This document shows, piece by piece, positions 34,690 to 46,350 of a stretch of DNA of 64,000 nt. Every line of letters starts with the position of its first letter. The stretch's first letter is position 1. A program made the position numbers and the translations under genes. The stretch spans positions 23,570,501 through 23,634,500 of the forward strand of contig CM065295.1 in NCBI GenBank assembly GCA_032871835.1. The letters are read 5' to 3'. A model generated the notes under the pieces. The model saw only the letters and a program-made list of their open reading frames with translations, ran no database searches and was not told the DNA's origin. Source of the DNA: Dipteronia dyeriana (Eukaryota; Streptophyta; Magnoliopsida; Sapindales; Sapindaceae).

Positions 34690-36666
34690 TGTAAGAACCT
34701 CAATTTTATGACTGACTTATTTCATTACAAATCATATTGGGGATTCAATGTATAATGGGTAGCTTAGGCTTTTGATGACAAGCGTCCAAGATCCCGATGA
34801 GCTTCAAGAGTTAGTTCATTTGTGTTTGTTTCTTATTGAAGAGATTTAGTTGCACACGTTCACATTTCATATATATGCAATTATATTGAGATGCATTTAT
34901 TATTGTACACACACATTTACATAATTTGAGTTATTGCATGTGTCATCATGCATTTCATTCTTAGTTTTAAGTGTGGTTGTTGAGTGTTTAATTCATATTC
35001 AGTTATTTGATCGGATATGTCCGCGCTTTGCATGATGATATGCTTGTTTTAGCACGTTGAGTGACCATTTGAGAAGGTATCACTCTTCTCTTAATTTGGT
35101 TTTTGGTCACATGGTTTTATTCTATAAGTTTGGGCATTCTTGTTAAAGTCCAAATCTGACCTTTTGTCACTCATTTGACCATAACTCTTTCTACAGTCAT
35201 CCAAATCCTATTTTGTAAATTGAGGCAGAAAGAAGACTTTCATACCTTTCCAACGGTATACTATACAAAAGGTTTGGATGTCATTTGGTAATGTTTTGGG
35301 TAGCTCGAATATGGAGATGTTTTGTTGCAGCATTTTTCCCGAGAGCAAAGCGACCTCAGGGCGACCCTAGGGCGATCTGACTTCCAAGTCGCTTTTTCAA
35401 GCATATTTTGGCTCCTAAACCCGAGAGCAAAATGACCTATCATCCAGGTCGCTTCTGACACCCGAAAATCATTTTTTTTCTCTCCCAAAACAACGTAGTT
35501 TGATTTGGACTTTACATATACACCATCTTCTTCCTCATTTAGACCTAGAACTCTAAATTTTCAGATATTAGTGAGAGAAAGAGTTTCCTAGTGAGAGAAA
35601 GTACCAAGATTGCTTCTTTAACTCTCAAAACCCAAACACCCATCATTCTTGCATGAGACAAACATCATCTAGCTTCATCTAGGATGTTTCTAAGTATGGA
35701 TATTCACCAACACATGTAACTTGGTAAGTAGAACATCATCTTCATCATTCTTGTGTTCTAGCTTAGCATGATATCTCTTGTATGACTTGTATGCCTATAG
35801 ATTATGATTTCTATTACAAGTCGAGATTGTTGTTGATGTTTGGGTTGTTGTATTGTGATAGCTAGCATATAGGTCATATTTGCCTCTAGCTAATTAGGTC
35901 ATATTAATTGCATTTTGATGATTGCATTAATGCTTATGCCATGCTTAATGACAACATATGTGGAAATGACTTTATTTGATAACTAGGATATAATGTTGCA
36001 TAACTATATCTAGTTAAGTCTTAATGAGCATTCATTTAGATATTGATATCTAGGAATTGTACTTAGTGACATACTTAAATTCCTAGATAAGCATTTATTG
36101 TTTTGCCTAGCATTATTTGCATTTAGAATATTCTTACATATTCACATAGGTTGTTGATCTTAGAGAATTAAGTTTTGTGGCTACCCGTGTGTAGTGCATA
36201 AACAATTCAAGTCTTGCAACCAAGGGTAGGTTGGCAAGTAATTGGTCGGGTGCCACTGCAAAAGGCCCGAGGGTTAGAGTAGAAGGTACTCACGCCAAGA
36301 GTAGTGGATCAAGGGATATCACTAGGGATTGAACCAAAAGTGGTGAGTGGTAGTGGCCATAGCCTGAGTTTGTCGAGAGTGAGAGTCCGAGTATCACTTG
36401 AGGGTGTAAGTTTTTACTCTTATAATGGATTTCTGTGATCGAGTGTAGCGCACTTAACAGTCTGTGTTTTTTTTCCATTTGGAGGGTTTTCCACGTATAC
36501 ATCTTGTGTTATTTATAATTCCGCATTTTTACACTTGATGTTGTATGTTTGTTTTGTTGAGTGAATATTGAAAATTGACTAATCAAGAAAAATTGGTAAT
36601 TAACTTGATTAAAACCTATTCACCCCATCTAGGTTTGTTAGACACACGTTTTAAGGGTAATTTTTA
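34690..36666 (+). mobile_element. LTR 1 of the array (1977 bp)
   Basis: It starts TGTAAGAACCTCA and ends GGGTAATTTTTA, where the other two LTRs end in TTTTCA, so its terminal CA has mutated to TA. It is preceded by the target copy AGTGG. Its last ~420 bases are almost identical to those of LTR 2, more so than the first part by eye. Short open frames in it (e.g. 36290-36502, -) are not genes. Confidence 0.88.
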
Positions 36667-36668
36667 AT

Positions 36669-36680
36669 TGGTATCAGAGC
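36669..36680 (+). promoter_or_regulatory. Primer binding site, initiator tRNA-Met
   Basis: TGGTATCAGAGC, complementary to the 3' end of initiator tRNA-Met, two bases after the LTR. The second copy (43670-43681) reads TGGTATCCGACC and has lost the match at its 3' half. Confidence 0.9.
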
Positions 36681-36801
36681 AGGTTCCTAGACATACTTAG
36701 GTGATCCAAGTTCTTATTTGTGTGTCTCGCATTTGTTTGCATTTGATTGTTGCATTCATTTGCATTCATCCCATTCATTAAACAATATGAGTGGCATTTA
36801 G

Positions 36802-38173
36802 ATGTTAGAGGAAGATTTGACCTCCAAAGTTGAGAGGGAGGAATATGACTCCGATGAGGAGATGACTCTCATAGTTTACAGATTTAGGAGATTTATAAAA
36901 TCTCACAAGATGAGTACGACCTCAAATGTGAAGGAGGAGAAAAGGATGAACTCTAAAGTGAATGAGGTAAACAAGAAGACCTTGCTCAAGAATAGTGAAG
37001 AGCATCTGCTTAACTTCACGACCTTGGGTGCTTCATATGTGGAAGATTTTGGTGTGGTAACAAGTGACCAAGACAAATGCCTTGATGAGGAAATTTACTC
37101 AATTAATGAGTGTCAAGTGACTATTCTCAAAGTTTTGAAGCTAAATGAAGATCTCTCAAAGGAGAATGAGACTTTAAGAATGTGGAAGATTTCCTCGGAG
37201 GAAAAGATTTGTACCCTTGAAGAAAGCATGCAAAAATGTCAAATTCAACTTCATCGGTACAAAGAGATCATGGATGAGCAAATGAAAGATATCTTTATTC
37301 TTATCTCCAAATTGAAGACTATAGAGAAGGAGACCTCCATTAATAACTCTTTAAAGTCAGACGCGGTTGATGTGTCCAAGTATGAGAAGGAGATTGAAGA
37401 TTGCCACCAACGGATGAAGGCATTGAAAGAAGCGCTTGCCAACAAAGAAAACTCCTTGAAGTTTACCAAGGAAAGAGAGATGATGTGCCTTAAAGAATTC
37501 AAGAAGGTCAAAGTCAAACAACATCAAGCTCAAGGCAAAAACAAAGCTTCATCCAAGCAACCTTTAACTCAATGAAAGTCCACACAAACCTTGACAACTC
37601 AATCAAGGCCTAGGCAATCCAAGAAAGAAGGACAATCCCTGGAGAAGTCGATCATTTCCTCCAACAAGCCAACTATGAGGAAAGAAGGTGATCACAAGAA
37701 GCATGGCCAACCAAGGAGGCAAGTTCAACATACTCAACCATCTCGACAAGGAAAACCACAAAGGTGCCACCAATCGGCTCAAGCTCCAAAGAGAAACAAA
37801 CTGATGCACCATCAAAGACAACCTCATCAACATGGCGATGCCCGGATGAGATCACAATGCAATGGCATAAATTCTTACTTTATACCTACTTGTAAATTTT
37901 GTGATATGATTGATCACTTAAGACCAACGTGCTTTAAATATATTGAGAGGTGTAGGTTAGAGAGCATAAAAGATAAACGATTGAAAAAGAAGGCTAGCTT
38001 TCATGAACCTAGGGAACTTAGAAAAATATCTTTAACCACTAAAAATGATAAAGTGGAACCTAGGTAGGTTAGAAAAAATGAACCTGCTTGCCTTAGTGCC
38101 CATATGACGCCCGTAGATGCAACTATGTCCATTGGACTTGGTAGGTCTATAGAGGCTCATGCCTCCCATTGAC
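36802..38173 (+). pseudogene. Gag-like protein, copy 1 (stops inside)
   Basis: Two open pieces lie in the same region: 36802-37575 (257 codons) and 37591-38067 (158 codons). The reading goes on past a TAG near 38066. The first piece is highly charged and helical, with a long coiled-coil-like part from about residue 105 to 245. The second is basic (many Gln, His, Arg, Lys) and carries a zinc knuckle CKFCDMIDHLRPTC at 37891-37932 (C-x2-C-x4-H-x4-C), followed by FKYIERCRLES. Knuckles of this form with a following FKY are known from Copia/SIRE-type gag. A TGA at 37573-37575 parts the pieces, and a TAG at 36799-36801 closes an ATG at 36787; both stops are shared by copy 2. No protease, integrase or RT sequence follows. 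Confidence 0.72.
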
Positions 38174-39172
38174 TTGGTTGGATTTGACCCCATTTTAGGA
38201 GCTCAAGCAAAGAGAGCAAACTTGCATGATTTGTTGTGTGCAAAAAGTTAATTAATTTATGCTCCTTTATTTATCGCTTGAGATTTTTGGTTGCACATAT
38301 ATGCTTATATGTTTTTTCTTAATAAGTGTGTATCATTGCTTTACTTGCAATCCATGTCATATTTATGTTCAAAAGTGCATTTTTGGACTAGGAGATTGAT
38401 TTGGGATAGTACATTTGAATTACCTATAATTTATCTCCATGGCATGTGAACTTGCTTATTATGACATGCTTAAAATGATATGTATGAATTGAGTTTGATT
38501 GCTTTAATGCAAATGTGTGTGAGTGCAAATGAGAAGACTAATCAATAAGGATCTTGTATCCATACAATTAATAAGAATTTTATATCCAAATTAGTCTTCT
38601 ATATTTTCTTAATGGTGAAACAAGACTACTATTGTACGGATAATTATCCGGAAAAATAAAAAAGGATACAATTGTCTCTCATGTCTTGATTTGCCTTTAA
38701 AAATTGATATAGTTGTTTTATTGTAAATTTTTTGAAACTATATCTTGTTTGCTTATGACAAAAGGGTACAAATTGGTTTGAATTCTTTTGAAAACCTTTT
38801 TGATATTTGCTTTTCCAAATAACATTTGTTTGGGATTTGAATGCAGCACGTCTTGCTTGCAAAGCATCCTTATCACACATTTTTTCTTTAAATTAAACTC
38901 TTTGAATCTCTCTCAATTACTTATGTTGCATAAAGTTCGTTTATATGATTATGCATCGCGATTATACTAATAGCTCTCTTTGCTAAAGCAACCCGATATG
39001 GGGAGCTCTTTTGCCTATCTCATGACAAAAATGGGGAGAAGTCTTGAGAAATATAGGAGGGGCGTTATTTATGCTTTAGGGAAGTAGTCTTGAGAGAGAG
39101 TAACCATTTAGGGGGAGCATTGCACATGCATTTCTTTATATCGCGTTCTTGAGTGTAATTGTTTTTTTTTTC
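38174..39172 (+). other. Non-coding 3' part of internal region 1
   Basis: It matches 45142-46140 of copy 2. No pol domain is present on either strand. Short frames (38644-38880, -; 38788-38970, +) are also broken or differ in copy 2 and are not taken as genes. Confidence 0.65.
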
Positions 39173-41476
39173 TGTAGGGAAAAACCCACGCAACGGAAGC
39201 GTGAAAAATCAAAAACTAGGGTTTCGGTATAAATATTTTTGTTTCCATTTTAATAACAAGAACTTTAACCCTAGATTAATTAATGTATATAAAAAGAGTT
39301 GTACCTTTTTCTCGTGATGATTGAACAAGCGCCAAATTGAATCCGCAAGATCTTCCAATCCAATCACGAACGTGAATCACCTAGGAGTGTGGGCTCCATC
39401 TCTTTCTAATTGTATACCTGAGGATGGAAACAAACAAAATCGTTCTCTTTTGTTAGTTACAATAATCCTCCAAGAAGAAAACAAAGAACGTTATGTCACT
39501 TGTGAATTATCAATCAATTTGATTGAAACTCGCGTGAACCTTGATTCGATGTTGTACACAAAACATTTTAATGTAAAGGCTACTAGTGTACTATCGAAAA
39601 CTAAACGTTCTTTCTTCCTTTTCTTCTTTGCCGAATCATACACTATTTCTTAGAGTTGGTCGAATTTTGTCTAGAGCAAAAACAAATTTTTTTCCCTCAA
39701 AATTCTATGGTGGCCGAATTCTCTCCAGGTAGAATTTTTTTTTTTTTTTTTGGATGGCCGAAATCTCTCTTCTTTTAAATATAGGGCTGGCCGAAAATTC
39801 CTTCTTGGAACTGTATATGGGCTGGCCGAAATTAAGAGAAGTATATATATAGGATCATAAATCCTCTCTTAAGAAGGATTTACTTGGCTGTTAAGAATCT
39901 TTTCCTTAGGTGGATTTACTTGGTGGTTTAAGAATCTTTTTCTAAAAGGAATTATATCCTATACCAAGACTCTTAATCCAACTCAGTAGTGTATTTGTAA
40001 CCATATTAAAGACTTTCTAATTTGATCAGATAAATAATTCTTTTTATTTATCTACTTATCAAATATAGTCTTTAATATTAATTATACTACCAATAATAGT
40101 ATAAAATTAGGAGACCTACTCCTACTAGAAAACGATTTTGACTTTTAATTAAATAAATAATTAATTACCAAATTAATTAATTTCCATTTAATTAAATAAT
40201 AAAATATAATTAATATAATTAAGCTATTTTAAATAGTCTTGCCACCCAACACATATATATGAGCCAATATATTATTTTTCTTATTTTATTAAATCCATCG
40301 GACCTTAATAAAAAGTCCACATGTGAACTAGACCCATTCTTACAAAAAGAAACAAGTCCACATGCCTCAATACAATTCTAGATGGACCCCTAAATTGGTC
40401 CGGTAGAATATATCAAGTGATCCATGCAAGTTCGTGTGGATTGAGGATCTTGGCGGGCTATCTAAATTTAAGTTCCAATAGACACAACCCAATCACAATC
40501 AACAAATGATTCACATATGTCTGATATATTAATTTTAGTTCATTACACTAAAGAACTAAAATTGAACTCTTAAATAAAGATAGAATAAGTTAATATTTCT
40601 CATTCATACCCTAGACAACCTTATTGGAGAAAGTGTATCCTCGTGAAGAATATGAGTAATCCCTAAGAGCTCATAGACCACCTATAGCTCTCCAAGTTAC
40701 CATATTTACTCATATGACCACATTTTTGAACTTGGATATTTTCACTTGTCCAGAAGCCATGTTTCAATAGACACTATTGAAAACTTAACGTTAAGATTTA
40801 ATATTCAATACCTCAAAGCATCCATATGATGATATTCTACTCTCATTTAATAAATGGATTCACGATGTCCATATCTATAAATGAAGTCCTCTATCGATTA
40901 ACAGATGAAAACCACCAAACTATCGAGGATAGATTGTGCTCAATAAACGTACTCATTGATAGCTCAAATGATAACACTTGCAACCATAAGTCCATCATTT
41001 ATCTCAGGATTGAGATAGACTGTCTGATTGTCTTCAAATGAAAAACTTTTATCCATTGACGGTTCTAGATAAAGTATTTCAATGTGATCCAATTCAATGC
41101 ACCCAGTGCACTAGATTCTTTTGCCCAAAGACACCACACTTTGATGATTTTAAACTCATCATAACACATTTGATCCCACTCAAATGCTAGCAAAAGAATC
41201 TACGACTTTAACAAGATAAAGGTGCCCAACCTTTATCTTAAGTTGTGAATATTATTCAAGATTAACTAAATAATTTTGTCTACCTCATACATATCTAGAT
41301 GTATGAACAATTCTTCTTTTCTCATAGTATTTTGACCTTAAGATTATTTACTTTTGACAATTATAATAATTAAACTATAAATACTATAAGATTTGTTAAA
41401 CTAGAAATCACTTTATTAATATGAAAAGATTGTCGAATAAATTATTACACTCTTGCTATCGAGCATAATCCCAACA
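39173..41476. mobile_element. Solo LTR (2304 bp) nested in internal region 1
   Basis: It starts TGTAGGGAAAAACCCACGCA and ends AATCCCAACA. Internal region 2 of the array has the uninterrupted site at about 46123-46150, so the insertion is proved by comparison. The flanks are TTTTC (39168-39172) and TATTC (41477-41481), a 5-bp duplication with one change. A truncated relative lies at 6263-7882. No tRNA primer site or coding sequence is attached. On the minus strand it would start TGTTGGGATTATG, a common start of plant Copia LTRs, so strand is left open. Confidence 0.85.
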
Positions 41477-41698
41477 TATTCACCTCACTTGCACTTGTTC
41501 TTGGAAAATGCTTTTTTGCTATTGTGTATAGGTATGATGATCTACGAAAAGATTGAAGACCTTGAAGAATTAGAATATTAGGTATCTCTTTTTGTAACGT
41601 AGAATGGACTCTCATGAACAATAGTTAGATTTTTTATTGTATTGTGAGGATTGCTTTGTGAGGGGTGATTTTATCATGAAATAGCCAAAAGGGGAGAT

Positions 41699-43667
41699 TG
41701 TAAGAACCTCAGTTTTATGATTGGCTTATTTCATGACAAATCACATTGGGGATTCAATGTGTAATGGGTAGCTTAGGCTTTTGATGGCGAGCGTCCAAGA
41801 TCCCGATGAGCTTCAAGAGGTAGTTCACTTGTTCTTGTTTCTTATTGAAGAGATTTAGTTGCACACACTCACATTTCTTATATATGCATTTACATTGACA
41901 TGCATTTATTATTATACACACACACTTACATGTATTTGAGTTGTTGCTTGTGTCATCATAAATTTCATTATTAGTTGTAAGTGTGGTTGTTGTATGTTTA
42001 ATTCGTATTCAGTTGTTTGATCGAATACGTTCGTGCTTGCACGATGGTATGCTTGTTTTAGTGCGTTGAGTGACCATTTAAGAAGATGCCACTCTTCTCT
42101 TAGTTTGGTCTTTAGTCACATGGTTTTATTCTATGAGTTTGGGCATTCTTGTTAAAGTCCAAATCTGACATTTCGTCACTCATTTGACCATAACTCTTTC
42201 TATAATAATCCAAGTCATGTTTTGTAAATTGAATTAGAATGTTGACTTCCATACATTTCCAATGGTATACTATACGAAAGGTTTGGATGTCATTTGTTTA
42301 TGTTTTGGATAGCTCAAATCTAGCGATGTTGTGCTGTTTCGTTTTTCTCGAGAGCAAAGCGACCTCAGGGTGACCTGACTTCCAAGTCGTTTTTTCAAGC
42401 ATATTTTGGCTCCCAAACCCGAGAGCAAAGTGACCTATCATCCAGGTCGTTTAAGACACCCGAAAATCATTTTTTCTCTCCCAAAACGACGTAGTTTGAT
42501 TTGGACTTTATATATACATCATCTTCTTCCTCATTTAGACCTAGAACTCCAAATTTCCAGATCTTACAGAGAGAAAGAGTTTCCTAGTGAGAGAAAATAC
42601 CAAGATTGCCTCTTTATCTCTCAAAACGAAAACACCCATCATTCTTTCATGAGACAAACATTATCTAGCTTCATCTAGGATGTTTCTAAGTATGGATATT
42701 CACCAACACATGTAACTTGGTAAGTAGAACATCATCTTCATCATTCTTGTGTTCTAGCTTAACAATATATCTCTTGTATGACTTGTATGCCTCTAGATTA
42801 TGATTTTTATTACAAGTAGAGATTTTTGTTGATGTTTGGGTTGTTGTATTGTGATAGCTAGCATATAGGTCATATTTGCCTCTAGCAAATTAGGTCATAT
42901 TAATAACATTTTGATGATTACATTAAAGACCATGCCATGCTTAATGACAACATTTGTTGAAACGGCTTTGTTTGATAACTAAGATATAATGTTGCATAAC
43001 TATATCTAGTTAAGTCATAATGAGCATTCAGTTAGATATTGTTATCTAGGAATTGTACTTAGTGACATACTTAAATTCCTAGATAAGCATTTAGTATTTT
43101 GCTTAGTATTATTTGCATTTAGAATATTTTTACATATTCACATAGGTTGTTGAACTCTTCATTGAGATTTAAGTCTTGTGGCTACTAGTGTGTAATGCAT
43201 AAACAATTCAAGTCTTGCAACCAAGGGTAGGTTGGCAAGTAATTGGTCGGGTGCCACTGCAAAAGGCCCGAGGGTTAGAGTAGGAGGTACTCACGCCAAG
43301 AGTAGTGGATCAAGGGATATCACTAGGGATTGAACCAAAAGTGGTGAGTGGTAGTGGCCATAGCCTGAGTTTGTCGAGAGTGAGAGTCCGAGTATCACTT
43401 GAGGGTGTAAGTTTTTACTCTTATAATGGATTTCTGTGATCGAGTGTAGCGCACTTAACAGTCTGTGTTTTTTTTCCATTTGGAGGGTTTTCCACGTATA
43501 CATATTGTGTTATTTATAATTCCGCATTTTACACTAGATGTTGTATGTTTGTTTTGTTGGGTGAATATTGAATATTGACTAATCAAGAAAAAATGGTAAT
43601 TAACTTGATTAAAACCTATTCACCCCCATCTAGGTTTATTAGACACATATTTTAAGGGTAATTTTCA
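41699..43667 (+). mobile_element. LTR 2 of the array (1969 bp)
   Basis: It starts TGTAAGAACCTCA directly after a polypurine tract, ends GGGTAATTTTCA, and is followed by a mutated primer site. It serves as 3' LTR of the first unit and 5' LTR of the second. A TATA-like 'actttatatata' lies near 42507. Confidence 0.88.
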
Positions 43668-43802
43668 ATTGGTATCCGACCAGGTTCCTAGACATACTTA
43701 GGTGATCCAAGTTCTTATTTGTGTGTCTCGCATTTGTTTGCATTTGATTGTTGCATTCATTTGCATTCATCCCATTCATTAAACAATATGAGTGGCATTT
43801 AG

Positions 43803-45141
43803 ATGTTAGAGGAAGATTTGACCTCCAAAGTTGAGAGGGAGGAATATGACTCCGATGAGGAGATGACTCTCATAGTTTACAGATTTAGGAGATTTATAAA
43901 ATCTCACAAGATGAGTACGACCTCAAATGTGAAGGAGGAGAAAAGGATGAACTCTAAAGTGAAGAAGGTAAACAAGAAGACCTTGCTCAAGAATAGTGAA
44001 GAGCATGTGCTTAACCTCACGGCCTTGGGTGCTTCATATGTGGATGATTTTGGTATGGTAACAAGTGATCAAGGCAAATGCCTTGATGAGGAAATTAACT
44101 TAATTATTGAGTGTCAAGTGACTCTTCTCAAAGTTTTGAAGCTAAATGAAGAGCTCTCCAAGAAGAATGAGACTTTGAGAATGTAGAAGCTTTCTTGGAG
44201 GAAAAGATCCGTACCTTTGAAGAAAGCATGCAAAAATGTCAAATTCAACTTCTTCTGTACAAAGAGATCATGGTTTTGCAAATGGAAGATATCTCGATTC
44301 TTATCTCCAAATTGAAGACTACGGAGAAGGAGACCTCCATTAATAACTCCTTGAAGTGGTACATGGTTGATTTGTCCAAGTATGAGAAGGAGATTGAAGA
44401 TTGCCACCAACGAAAGAAGCACTTGCCAACAAAGAAAATTCCTTGAAGATTGCCAAGGAATATGAGATGATATGCCTAAAGGAATTAAATAAGGACAAGG
44501 TAAACAAGATCAAAGCTTCATCCAAGCAACCTTTAACTCAATGAAAGTCCATACAAGCCTTGACAACTCAATCAAGGCATAGGCAATCTAAGAAAGAAGG
44601 ACAATCCCTGGAGAAGTCAATCATCTCCTCTAACAAGCCAACCATGAGGAAAGAAGGTGATCACAAGAAGCATTGCCAACCAAGGAGTCAAGTTCAATCG
44701 ACTCAACCACCTCAACAAGCAAAACCACAAAAGTGCCACCAATCGGCTCAAGCTTCAAAGAGAAGCAAACTGATGCACCATCAAAGACAACCTCATCAAC
44801 ATGGTGAGGCCCGAATGAGATCACAATGCAAAGGTATAAATTCTTACTTTGTACCTACTTGTCATTTTTGTGATATGATTGGTCACTTAAGAGCAAAGTA
44901 CTTTCAATATATTAAGAGGTGTAGGTTAGAGAGCATAAAAGATAAACGACTGAAAATGAGGGCTAGCTTGCATGAACCTAGGGAACTTAGAAAAATGTCT
45001 TTAACCACTGAAAATGATAAAGTGGAACCTATGTGGGTTAGAAAAAATGAACCCGCTTGCCTTAGTGCCCATATGACGCCCATAGATGAAACTATGTCCA
45101 TTGGATTTGGTAGGTCTATAGGGGCTCATGCCTCCCGTTGA
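43803..45141 (+). pseudogene. Gag-like protein, copy 2 (more decayed)
   Basis: Open pieces are 43803-44186, 44195-44446 and 44560-45141. The first ~190 codons are close to copy 1. It shares the stop before the start (43800-43802) and the TGA that parts the coiled-coil and basic parts. It has extra defects: a TAG at 44184-44186, and a deletion and shift near 44430. The zinc knuckle at 44860-44901 reads CHFCDMIGHLRAKY, so the last Cys has become Tyr. It keeps the more usual Gly before His that copy 1 has lost. It cannot give a full product. Confidence 0.72.
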
Positions 45142-46350
45142 TTTTGTTGGATTTGACCCCATTTTGGGAGCTTAGGCAAAGAGAGCGAACTTGCATGATT
45201 TGTTGTGTGCAAAAAGTTGATTAATTCTATACTCCTTTATTAATTGTTTGAGATTTTTGGTTGCACATATATGCTTATATGCTTTTTCTTAATAAGTGTT
45301 TATCATTGCTTTATTTTCAATCCATGTCATATTTTTGTTCAAAAGTTCATCTTTGGACTAGGAGATTGATTTGGGAAAGTACATTTGAATGACCTATAAT
45401 TTATCTCCATGGCATGTGAACTTGCTTATTATGACATACTTAAAAAGATATGCATGAATTGAGTTTGATTACTTTAATGCAAATGTGTGTGAGTGCAAAT
45501 GAGAAGACTAATCAATAAGAATCTTGTATCCGTACAATTAATAAGTATTTTATATCCAAATTAGTCTTCTCTCTTTTCTTAATGGTGAAACAAGACTACT
45601 ATCGTACGAATAATTATCCGGAAAAATAAAAAAGGGTGAAATTGTAGCTCATGTCTTGATTTGCCTTTAAGAATTGATATAGTTGTTTTATTGTAAAATT
45701 TTTGAAACTATATCTTGTTTGCTTATGAAAAAATGGTACAAATTGGTTTGAATTCTTCTGGAAACCTTTTTGATGTTTACTTTTCCAAATATCATTTGTT
45801 TTGGATTTGAATGCAACATGTCTTGCTTGCAAAGCATCCTTGTCACACATTTTTTCTTTAAATTAAACTCCTTGAATCTCTCTCAATTACTTATGTTGCA
45901 TAAAGTTTGTTTATATGATTATGCATCGTAATTGTGCTAATAGCTCTCTTTGCTAAAGCAACCCGATATGGGGAGCTCATTTTCCTGTCTCATGACAAAA
46001 ATTGGGAGTAGTCTTGAGAGACATAGGGGGGACATTATTTATGTTTTGGGGGAGTAGTCTTGAGAGAGAGTAACCATTTAAAGGGAGCATTGCACATGCA
46101 TTTCTTTATATTGCTTTCTTGAGTGTAATTACTTTTTGTATTTATTCACCTCACTTGCACTTATTCTTAGAAAATGCTTTCTTACTATTATGTGTAGGTA
46201 TGATGATCTACGAGGAGATTGAAGACCTTGAAGACTTAGAATATTAGGTATCTCTTTGGACTCTCATAAACAATAGCTAGATTTTTTATTGTGTTGTGAG
46301 GATTGCTTTGTTAGTGGTGATTTTGTCATGAAATAGCCAAAGGGAAAGAT

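Noticed and set aside
36290..36502. 70-codon minus-strand frame present in LTR 1, 2 and 3
   Set aside because: Conservation comes from LTR identity; antisense to the element and altered in LTR 3.
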